Assembly (NCBI GenBank): GCA_030430835.1
Contig: JAUIKJ010000062.1
Coordinates: 1-10,492 of the forward strand
Direction: 5' to 3'
From: Candidatus Hydrogenedentota bacterium
Lineage (GTDB): Bacteria; Hydrogenedentota; Hydrogenedentia; Hydrogenedentales; JAEUWI01
Length of the DNA: 10,492 bases
Shown in pieces: positions 1-6,021 of this stretch. The translations under genes were made by a program, and so were the position numbers. Each line of letters opens with the position of its first letter. The first letter of the stretch is position 1. Under the pieces are notes generated by a model, which saw only the letters and a program-made list of their open reading frames with translations, searched no databases and was not told the origin of the DNA.

Positions 1-2066
1 CCGACACCGTGGCGGATATCCCGGATCACGGCGCGGCGGCCGAAATCTTCGCATTGAGCGATGCGCGCACGACGGCCTACGCGCACGCGGGTACCTTCAC
101 CGCGGCGTGTGGGCTGGTGGTGTATCGTGGCGACGCACTGCCCGCGGCGTATCGCGGCAACGCCTTCGTCTGCGAGCCGACGGGGGCGTTGGTGCACCGT
201 GATGTGTTGGTGCCCGACGGCGTCACTTTCACCGCGCGCCGCGGCCGTGAGGGCGTCGAGTTTCTCGCGAGTCCGGACAACTGGTTTCGCCCGGTCTTCC
301 TCGCGAATGCTCCCGACGGCGCGCTCTACCTCAGCGACATGTACCGCGAGACCATCGAACATCCGACTTATCTGCCCCCGGAAGTCGCGGCCGTGACCGA
401 CTTCATGCAGGGCACCGAGCGCGGGCGGATCTATCGGATTACCGCGGGCGACCCGAAGCCCGAAGTGGCGGCGGGGGATAGGGATGGACGCATCGCACAG
501 CTCGCGAGCCCAAGGAGTTGGGTGCGCGAGACGGCGCACCGGCTGTTGCTCGAAGCGCAGGACAAGTCCATCGAACCGGATCTGCGCGCGGTGATGGAAG
601 ACAGCGATTCGGAGTTCGCGCGGCTGCATGCCTTGTGGCTGTTGGATGGCTTGGGTCTGATGCAGAGTGAGATTCTCTACGACACGATGCACGATCGCAG
701 TCCGCGAGTTCGGGAACACGGAGTCCGAATTCGTCGCAGGCATCGAGACTTTCTTGGTGGTCTGGAGGGTGCTTCCGATTCGGACCCGCGTCTACGGTTC
801 CAGACGGCGCTTTGGGTGGGCGACTGGGCAAACGAGTCGCACGGACCGGGCATCGCCGCCATGGCCCAACAGGACGTCGACGACCCCTGGATGCGCTCGG
901 CACTCCTCGGCGCGGCGGTGGCGTCCAGCACCTTCTGGCCGCACTTCGAAGCCGCAATGCCTTCGGAAAAGCGTGGGCTGGCGGATTTTCTCGCGTCCTA
1001 TTTCCGCTATTACGCAAGCACGAAATCCGCGGTGCCTGAAGGTGCCTTGGCGTCGGTGCTCACACGCAAGAGCGGGGCGCATTTTTTCTGGCAGGCTGCA
1101 GCCGTGCATGGCGCGGCGTCGGGTTCCGGGCTCATGACGCTACGGGAGGCAAACCCCGATCTCGCCACGCGCGTGGACACCTTGCTGGAAACGGCACGCG
1201 GAATCGCGCAAGACCCGGAGGCGGCAACGGACATCCGGCTCCGTGCGATTGCCCTGCTCGGCGATGCGCCCTTCGCGGCGACGGGAGACGCGCTGGCCAC
1301 GCTGCTTACCCCCCTGAGCCCGCCGGAATTGCAGGTCGCCGCGGTGCAGTCGCTCGGCGGCATGGCAGACGACGCCGTGGCGGATCGTCTCGCGGCGCCC
1401 GCAGCCTGGGCGGCCTATACGCCTGCGGTGAAAACGGTGGCGATGCAGGCATTGCTCAAGCGTCCCGAGCGTTTGGACGTGCTGCTGCGCCGAATCGAAG
1501 CGGGAGAGATCGCGGCATGGTCGGTGGATCCGGTGAACCGCACGCGCCTCCAGGGCCACAGCGATACCGGTATTCGCGACCGCGCGCGGGCGCTCTTCGC
1601 GGATCTGAAGCGCACGGATCGTTCCGCCGTCTTCGAAGAGTATAAGCCGGTGCTTAAATTGACACCGGATCCGGCGCATGGTCGTGAGATATTTCAGAAC
1701 ATTTGCTCGCGCTGTCATTTGTTTAATGGCGATGGCTACGAAGTGGGGCCGGACCTGAGCGGTATTCGCAGCCAGCCGCTCGAATCGATTTTGCTGCACA
1801 TCCTCGTTCCGAACAGCCTGATGCTACCGGGTTATGAAACCTATATCGTGGAGACCCGGGACTTCGAAAGTTTTTCCGGTATCATCGTCGCGGAGTCCGA
1901 CGCGTCGATCACGCTGCGTCAGGGCCTGGGTATTGAAGAAACGATTGCGCGCGCGGACATCGACAAGATGGAGGCCACCGGACTCTCGATGATGCCGGAG
2001 GAATTGGAGAAGGGCATGACGCGCCAGGAATTGCGCGACCTGCTGGGCTATTTGAAGGGAGAATGA
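1..2066 (+). CDS. PVC-type haem-binding protein with propeller, HEAT-like helices and CxxCH domain (5' end outside window)
   Basis: The frame is open from base 3, with no start at the edge; the GTG at 9 is internal, so this is the C-terminal part of a longer protein. Up to about base 450 is the end of the beta-propeller 'membrane-bound dehydrogenase' region, including DGALYLSDMYRE near 325-350. About 480-1620 is a run of helical HEAT-like pairs (for example SPRVREHGV and DPRLRFQTALWVG). The C-terminal haem domain starts near 1650; its CSRCH motif has Cys codons at 1704 and 1713 and His at 1716, followed by VGPDLSGI, PGYETY and a final LLGYL. This order is typical of large PVC proteins predicted to be exported electron-transfer enzymes; their substrates are mostly unknown. 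The TGA at 2064 is followed 34 bp later by an inverted-repeat element. A paralogue starts at 8542. The family is confident; the specific reaction is not. Confidence 0.9.
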   Translation, partial: DTVADIPDHGAAAEIFALSDARTTAYAHAGTFTAACGLVVYRGDALPAAYRGNAFVCEPTGALVHRDVLVPDGVTFTARRGREGVEFLASPDNWFRPVFLANAPDGALYLSDMYRETIEHPTYLPPEVAAVTDFMQGTERGRIYRITAGDPKPEVAAGDRDGRIAQLASPRSWVRETAHRLLLEAQDKSIEPDLRAVMEDSDSEFARLHALWLLDGLGLMQSEILYDTMHDRSPRVREHGVRIRRRHRDFLGGLEGASDSDPRLRFQTALWVGDWANESHGPGIAAMAQQDVDDPWMRSALLGAAVASSTFWPHFEAAMPSEKRGLADFLASYFRYYASTKSAVPEGALASVLTRKSGAHFFWQAAAVHGAASGSGLMTLREANPDLATRVDTLLETARGIAQDPEAATDIRLRAIALLGDAPFAATGDALATLLTPLSPPELQVAAVQSLGGMADDAVADRLAAPAAWAAYTPAVKTVAMQALLKRPERLDVLLRRIEAGEIAAWSVDPVNRTRLQGHSDTGIRDRARALFADLKRTDRSAVFEEYKPVLKLTPDPAHGREIFQNICSRCHLFNGDGYEVGPDLSGIRSQPLESILLHILVPNSLMLPGYETYIVETRDFESFSGIIVAESDASITLRQGLGIEETIARADIDKMEATGLSMMPEELEKGMTRQELRDLLGYLKGE

Positions 2067-2099
2067 ACGCTGAACATTTTCGCAATGCGCTGCAGCCCT

Positions 2100-2268
2100 G
2101 TCATTCCCGCGCGGACGGGAATCCAGTGATCGTGAAACTGTGGCGCATATTTTAGTGCGGCGAAAGGTGCGGACTCCGGAGTTTAATGCGGTTGCGCCTG
2201 AGGGCGCAGCGTGATTTGATTGGCACGCGTGGACGCGTGCACTGGATTCCCGCCTGCGCGGGAATGAC
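2100..2268. repeat. Inverted-repeat (REPIN/MITE-like) element 1
   Basis: Two 29-bp arms, 2100-2128 and 2240-2268, are inverted copies of each other with two mismatches. Each contains an ATTCCC-N8-GGGAAT core, like the dRS3-type palindromes known from Neisseria and other genomes. The arms enclose 111 bp. This interior holds further dyads: ACTCCGGAGT at 2173-2182, TGCGCC/GGCGCA arms at 2193-2198 and 2203-2208, and GCACGCGT/ACGCGTGC at 2223-2230 and 2233-2240. No coding sequence fits inside. The element lies between two co-directional genes, just after a stop codon. Two inverted palindromic units around a spacer match the REPIN architecture that RAYT transposases mobilise. No target-site duplication is visible. 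Confidence 0.8.
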
Positions 2269-2291
2269 GGTGGAGCTTGGGATGACGGTGG
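2264..2291. repeat. Short direct repeat at the edge of element 1
   Basis: ATGACGGTGG occurs at 2264-2273, spanning the outer end of the right arm, and again at 2282-2291. The offset is 18 bp and the surrounding bases are similar. It looks like a small tandem duplication of the element boundary. A role in expression of the next gene is not evident. Confidence 0.5.
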
Positions 2292-2318
2292 GGCGGCTAT
2301 GTGAATATTGGTTTCTAT

Positions 2319-2324
2319 GAGGAG
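2319..2324 (+). promoter_or_regulatory. Ribosome binding site that favours the GTG start at 2332
   Basis: GAGGAG lies 7 nt before the GTG at 2332. The in-frame alternatives, ATG at 2317 and TTG at 2308, have no purine-rich site at a suitable distance. Starting at 2332 also places a compact signal peptide directly at the N-terminus. The ATG at 2317 would add five residues (MRRRD) and cannot be fully excluded. Confidence 0.6.
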
Positions 2325-2331
2325 ACGAGAC

Positions 2332-3453
2332 GTGACGATTTCACGATTGCTTTTAGCAACAATTCTTTGCGCGGTGTGCAGGCTGCATGCGGAAGATATA
2401 GAAGTCCTTGACCCGAATTTTGCGTCGCCGGATCCCGAAGGGGACTTCATCTGGTACGACGCGCTGCAGATTGGACTGAGGGGGCAGGGCTGGGACAAGG
2501 ATATTGGGCCCTATCACCGCTATCCCGCGAAGGCGGAGGGTGTCGTGCGTGACGCGGTGTGGAGTCTGTCGCGCCACAGCGCCGGGCTGGCTGTGCGCTT
2601 TCAATCCGACTCGCCCTATCTCGCCGCACGCTGGTCGCTGACCAAGGAAAGTCTCGCGATGCCGCACATGCCGGCGACGGGCGTGAGCGGGCTGGATCTC
2701 TATGCCCGTGACGGTGCACGGTGGCGTTGGGTCGCGGGTGCGCGCCCGAGTCAGCAGAACGATAACAACGTACGGCTTGTATCCAGCACGCCGGGCGGCA
2801 TGCAGGAATACCTGCTCTACCTGCCGCTTTACAACGGCACCGCGAAGCTCGAAATCGGCGTGCGCCCGGAGGCGACGCTGGCGAAGGGGACTCCGGAGAC
2901 CAAGCGCCCGATTGTTTTTTACGGCACTTCGATCACGCAGGGCGGCTGCGCTTCGCGCCCGGGCATGGCCTATCCCGCGATCGTGGGGCGACGGCTCGAC
3001 CGGCCTTCCATCAACCTCGGTTTCTCCGGCAATGGCGAGATGGAGCCGGAGGTCGCCGAACTAATTGCGGAACTCGACCCGACGGTCTACGTACTCGATG
3101 GCCTGCCAAACATGAACCCCGAGGAGATCCGCGCCCGCGTAGCGCCCTTCGTGCGCACGCTTCGCGCAGCGCATCCAGACACGCCGATCCTGCTGGTGGA
3201 GAACATCGTCTATCAGGGCAGCTGGTTCAATGCCGGCGAACCGAGGCACGTGGCGAAGAACGTAGTGTTGAAGGAAGAATACGACGCGCTGGTCGCGGCG
3301 GGCGTCACCGGATTGTACTATCTAGCCTGCGACGACTTACTGGGGCACGACGATCTCGCAACGGTCGATGGCGTACACCCGACGGACGTGGGCTTCCTGC
3401 GGCAGGCGGATGCGCTGGAGCCGGTGTTGCGCGCGATTCTGGAGGAAAAATGA
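2332..3453 (+). CDS. Secreted SGNH/GDSL-type esterase with N-terminal GxDLY domain
   Basis: A predicted 373-residue exported hydrolase. A Sec signal peptide covers about residues 1-20, with likely cleavage after RLHA. Next is a beta-rich domain carrying the GLDLY signature (G120-Y124), the mark of the GxDLY domain that precedes this SGNH class. The catalytic domain has block I GTSITQG with nucleophile Ser200, oxyanion residues Gly233 (FSGNGE) and Asn260 (LPNMN), and block V DGVHPTD with Asp346 and His349, so a full catalytic set is present. Such enzymes remove acyl groups, often acetyl from polysaccharides; the substrate here is unknown. The stop overlaps the next start as ATGA, implying translational coupling. 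The start is chosen from the GAGGAG site at 2319; a start at 2317 is the alternative. Confidence 0.88.
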   Translation: MTISRLLLATILCAVCRLHAEDIEVLDPNFASPDPEGDFIWYDALQIGLRGQGWDKDIGPYHRYPAKAEGVVRDAVWSLSRHSAGLAVRFQSDSPYLAARWSLTKESLAMPHMPATGVSGLDLYARDGARWRWVAGARPSQQNDNNVRLVSSTPGGMQEYLLYLPLYNGTAKLEIGVRPEATLAKGTPETKRPIVFYGTSITQGGCASRPGMAYPAIVGRRLDRPSINLGFSGNGEMEPEVAELIAELDPTVYVLDGLPNMNPEEIRARVAPFVRTLRAAHPDTPILLVENIVYQGSWFNAGEPRHVAKNVVLKEEYDALVAAGVTGLYYLACDDLLGHDDLATVDGVHPTDVGFLRQADALEPVLRAILEEK

Positions 3454-4970
3454 GCGAAGGCAATCAGGACGACTATGGCCCCAGCCGCCGCGCCGTGCTG
3501 AAGGGCGCGGCCGCCGCGGGCCTGGGCGCAGCATTCCTAAGCGGCGGCCAAGTGGATGCCCGGCGACGCAATGCGATTATCGACGAGAACAAGCGGCCCG
3601 GCACGCGAGACTGGCAACTGACCTACACCAAGGTCGACCCGGCCACGCGCTACCGCTGTCCGTGGATCGAAGGCTATGTGTCGCATGCCAGCATTCGCGC
3701 GGGCGAGACGTTGTGCTTCATGGTGAGCACGAATCCCGCGGGACCCTTCAAGATCGATCTCTATCGCATGGGCTACTACGGCGGCGCCGGTGCGCGCCAT
3801 ATGAAGACCCTGGGACCCTTCGACGGCGTCGTGCAACCCGATCCCCCCGTGGGCGAAGAGCGCGTGCGCGAATGCGCGTGGTCCGCCTGCACCGAACTCA
3901 CCATCCCGGAGGACTGGGTCAGCGGCGTGTATCTCGGCAAACTGTCGCTGCTGGAAGATCGCTACCAGAGCTATGTCATCTTCATCTTGCGCGATGACCG
4001 AAAGGCGGATCTGCTCTTCCAGTGCAGCGACAACACCTGGCAGGCCTACAACCGCTGGCCCGATCAGTACGCGCTCTACGACGACGGCAAGAGCCAGTGG
4101 GCGCTGAAGCCAGGCATCCGCGTGAGCTATGACCGGCCCTACGGCAAGTATTGCCAGATCCTCGATGCGCCTTTGTCCCAAGGTTCCGGCGAATTTCTAC
4201 TCTGGGAATTCCCGCTGGCCCACTGGCTGGAGCGCGAAGGCTATGACATCACCTATTGCTCGAACACGGATGTCCACGCGGACCCGGCGTGCCTCGCGCG
4301 CGCAAAGGGTTTTCTGTCCGTCGGGCACGACGAGTACTGGAGTCTCGAACAGTTTGGGCATGTACAGGCGGCGGTGGATGCGGGTATGCACGCCGCGTTC
4401 TTCTCCGGAAACACGTCGTGCTTTGTGTCACCGTTCGGCGCCGCAAGCGATGGACGGCCGAACCGGACCATCACCCGCGCCGGGCGCTACGGCGGCCTGA
4501 GCGAGGCGGAGAAAGACAAGATGGGGCCCTTCCCCATGGAAGGACCGCTTGAGTCCATGCTGATCGGCGCGCGTACGATCACGCCTTACAACGGATCCGG
4601 CGACTGGATCGTGTCCGACCCCGACGCGTGGATCTTTGACGGTACCGGCATGAAACGCGGCGACGCCATTCCCGGCCTGGTCGGCTGGGAGTTCCACGGC
4701 GACCCCGCGCCGATTGATGGCCTGCGCGTCGTGGCGGAAGGCGAGACCGAGAACGCCGGCGGCGAGACCGCGCACTGGACCGCCACGCTGTACCCCGGAC
4801 CTAAAGGAAACTGGATCTTCAACGCCTCCACCATCTGGTGGGCACAGGGACTCAGTGCCCCACCCGGACACATGCTTCCCTACTCCCACTTCGGCCGCCC
4901 GCATGGCCCCGACCCGCGCGTGGAAGCGATCACGCGAAACATCATGGAGCGCTTCATCAAGCGCGCTTGA
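3450..4970 (+). CDS. Tat-exported N,N-dimethylformamidase large (beta) subunit-like protein
   Basis: A 506-residue protein with a twin-arginine signal: SRRAVLKGA at residues 12-20 followed by an Ala/Gly-rich hydrophobic stretch. The mature part looks like the dimethylformamidase beta-subunit family: a beta-sandwich region (about 50-190, with YRMGYYGG), then a glutamine-amidotransferase-like fold containing NTWQAYN (about 196-201), GHDEYWS (292-298) and GWEFHGD (412-418). The characterised Paracoccus enzyme hydrolyses dimethylformamide at a mononuclear iron held by two Tyr and one Glu. Tyr296 and Glu414 are candidate ligands here, by inference only. No small alpha subunit is seen nearby. GGAGG at 3441-3445 inside the preceding gene and the ATGA overlap support the start. 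The true substrate is probably another amide or a carbohydrate-linked group; dimethylformamide is not implied. Annotation as a ThuA-like or hypothetical secreted protein is also possible. Confidence 0.8.
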   Translation: MSEGNQDDYGPSRRAVLKGAAAAGLGAAFLSGGQVDARRRNAIIDENKRPGTRDWQLTYTKVDPATRYRCPWIEGYVSHASIRAGETLCFMVSTNPAGPFKIDLYRMGYYGGAGARHMKTLGPFDGVVQPDPPVGEERVRECAWSACTELTIPEDWVSGVYLGKLSLLEDRYQSYVIFILRDDRKADLLFQCSDNTWQAYNRWPDQYALYDDGKSQWALKPGIRVSYDRPYGKYCQILDAPLSQGSGEFLLWEFPLAHWLEREGYDITYCSNTDVHADPACLARAKGFLSVGHDEYWSLEQFGHVQAAVDAGMHAAFFSGNTSCFVSPFGAASDGRPNRTITRAGRYGGLSEAEKDKMGPFPMEGPLESMLIGARTITPYNGSGDWIVSDPDAWIFDGTGMKRGDAIPGLVGWEFHGDPAPIDGLRVVAEGETENAGGETAHWTATLYPGPKGNWIFNASTIWWAQGLSAPPGHMLPYSHFGRPHGPDPRVEAITRNIMERFIKRA

Positions 4971-4979
4971 GTTTCTGCT

Positions 4980-5012
4980 CGCGGCGGCCGGAAGAATCGT
5001 CCGGCCGCCGCG
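4980..5012. terminator. GC-rich hairpin between convergent genes
   Basis: GCGGCGGCCGGA at 4981-4992 pairs perfectly with TCCGGCCGCCGC at 5000-5011 around a 7-nt loop. One more C-G pair extends it to 4980 and 5012. It lies 9 bp after the stop at 4970 (+) and 9 bp before the end of the gene ending at 5022 (-), so it can serve both transcripts. No clear T-tract follows on either strand, so termination may be inefficient or need a factor. Confidence 0.65.
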
Positions 5013-5021
5013 GGGTCTTAC

Positions 5022-5552
5022 TCAGCGCACGCACACCGCCGCATCGAGCACGCCCGGCAGTATCTGCACCAACAACCGGTTCCACGCGTCACGATCACCG
5101 GGACGCGCCATGTCACGTCCAAGCACGTCATGATCCGGATCCGCCGGATCCCAACCAAGGTCGCGGATGTAGTCCTCGTCGGCGATGAAGAAATGGTGCC
5201 GCCATGGAAGCAGCCAGCCGCCGTGTTCCTTGCGGAGCGCGGCGGCTTCTTCATAGTGCGCGCTCCAGACGTTCCAATGCGCCTTACACTGCGCGGGAAT
5301 CCAAAAGCGGCCCATGTCGGTATAGCTCTCGCCGCCGAGCGCGCCACGCGCATCGGACCAGCTGCGAAAGCCAAGCTTCAGCGCGAGAACCGAATAGGCA
5401 TGCTTGCGCTGCACAACTTCAGCAAATGCGGCTTCGTCCAGCACGCGCAATTCAGGGTGAGTTCGTAGCAGAACGACGGCTTCGGTGTCGCCGGTCTGTC
5501 CGGCGCGGTGCAGGGTGCGTGCACGGGTGCGCAACAGGTGGAGCGGGTCCAT
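5022..5552 (-). CDS. Small Trp/His-rich protein of unknown function
   Basis: A 176-residue predicted cytoplasmic protein with no signal peptide or membrane segment. AAAGGAGG at 5559-5566, 6 nt before the ATG at 5552, is the strongest ribosome site in the window and fixes the start; the upstream in-frame ATG at 5591 is not needed. Residues 1-70 are helical and end in KLGFRSWSDAR (59-69), like the 'GFxSW' turn that often precedes ankyrin-type repeats in other bacteria. No true ankyrin repeat follows. Residues 80-160 are unusual, with aromatic and His clusters (FWIPAQCKAHWNVW, WLLPWRHHFF) and an acidic DPADPDHD stretch; there are 8 Trp and 10 His in total. I do not recognise the C-terminal part. 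It converges on the dimethylformamidase-like gene. The ribosome site and clean boundaries argue for a real gene. Confidence 0.72.
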   Translation of the reverse strand: MDPLHLLRTRARTLHRAGQTGDTEAVVLLRTHPELRVLDEAAFAEVVQRKHAYSVLALKLGFRSWSDARGALGGESYTDMGRFWIPAQCKAHWNVWSAHYEEAAALRKEHGGWLLPWRHHFFIADEDYIRDLGWDPADPDHDVLGRDMARPGDRDAWNRLLVQILPGVLDAAVCVR

Positions 5553-5558
5553 GATTGA

Positions 5559-5566
5559 CCTCCTTT
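5559..5566 (-). promoter_or_regulatory. Strong Shine-Dalgarno sequence for the gene starting at 5552
   Basis: On the minus strand this reads AAAGGAGG and sits 6 nt before the ATG at 5552. It decides the start of the 176-residue protein over the in-frame upstream ATG at 5591. Confidence 0.8.
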
Positions 5567-5686
5567 GTCTGTGGGCCACGTTCCGCTCCATGCGGCCCAG
5601 AAAAGGATGTCAACGAAAAGAGAGTCGATTGAAGCAAGGCGCGGCGGCTTTCGGCGGTGGGGCATCCTTGCAGGCCCGTGCACACA

Positions 5687-5715
5687 AGTATACGACAGTG
5701 CCGGTGCGAAGGCAA
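5687..5715 (-). promoter_or_regulatory. Possible sigma70-like promoter for the gene starting at 5552
   Basis: On the minus strand TTGCCT (5715-5710), a 17-bp spacer and TATACT (5692-5687) match the housekeeping consensus at 4 of 6 and 5 of 6 positions. Transcription would start near 5680 and give a leader of about 128 nt. It lies between the repeat element and the gene, where a promoter is expected, but short matches like this arise by chance. Confidence 0.35.
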
Positions 5716-5788
5716 CGCGCGGTGCGTGGTGAAGTAGACGCACGAGCTTGGTTCAACTTAACAGAAATCGCTGCAGGCCGTCCTACGG

Positions 5789-5959
5789 CGTCATTCCCGC
5801 GCAGGCGGGAATCCACCAGCGCGGCCGACGGCTACGGTTCGCTTGAGTTTTCCGGTCGCGGGAGGAAGATCTTGGGACGGTGTCATCGCGCACCATGCGC
5901 TACTCTGGAAACAAAGTCCTACTGCACGTTGGTGGATTCCCGCCTGCGCGGGAATGACG
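5789..5959. repeat. Inverted-repeat (REPIN/MITE-like) element 2
   Basis: Two 30-bp arms, 5789-5818 and 5930-5959, are perfect inverted copies. Each carries the core ATTCCCGC-GCAG-GCGGGAAT or its complement. They enclose 111 bp, the same as element 1, and the outer ATTCCC-to-GGGAAT distance is 163 bp in both (5793-5955 and 2103-2265). The interior shows no clear alignment with element 1; it has a small hairpin GCGCA/TGCGC at 5888-5900. It lies 62 bp beyond the end of the rhamnose isomerase gene. No target-site duplication is visible. Confidence 0.82.
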
Positions 5960-6021
5960 GCTTCATGATAGTTTGCGCTGTGCATCTCTTCGAAGGGAGA
6001 GTGGTAACACCTGTGCGCGCG

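Larger units (their letters stand above)
5553..6021. other. Non-coding region between two minus-strand genes
   Basis: These 469 bp hold the ribosome site and possible promoter of the gene starting at 5552, then inverted-repeat element 2 (5789-5959), then 62 bp up to the end of the rhamnose isomerase gene. A TTGACA matching the -35 consensus occurs on the minus strand at 5608-5613, but no -10 box follows at the right distance. Open frames crossing the region have no ribosome site and read through the repeat arms, so I call no gene here. Confidence 0.6.

Noticed and set aside
700..780. Possible pair of compensating frameshifts in the HEAT region of the first gene
   Set aside because: The Arg-rich stretch VRIRRRHRDF looks odd between helices, and the +1 frame gives a plausible helix, but the original frame continues without a stop into good family sequence (ASDSDPRLRFQTALWVG).
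1140..1799. Minus-strand frame of 219 codons opposite the first gene
   Set aside because: Covers the HEAT and haem region of the plus-strand gene; the product has no recognisable motif.
2100..2268. CRISPR array or tRNA-like structure in the intergenic palindromes
   Set aside because: Only two inverted, not direct, repeat units occur per element; the spacers are 111 bp and there is no clover-leaf pattern.
5608..5613. Perfect TTGACA on the minus strand as a promoter -35 box
   Set aside because: No -10-like hexamer lies 16-18 bp downstream; the TTGCCT/TATACT pair further upstream is a better candidate.
2088..5776. CGCTGCAG shared just before both repeat elements (2088-2095 and 5769-5776)
   Set aside because: The distances to the arm core differ (15 and 24 bp) and neighbouring bases do not align, so it is probably chance in GC-rich DNA.
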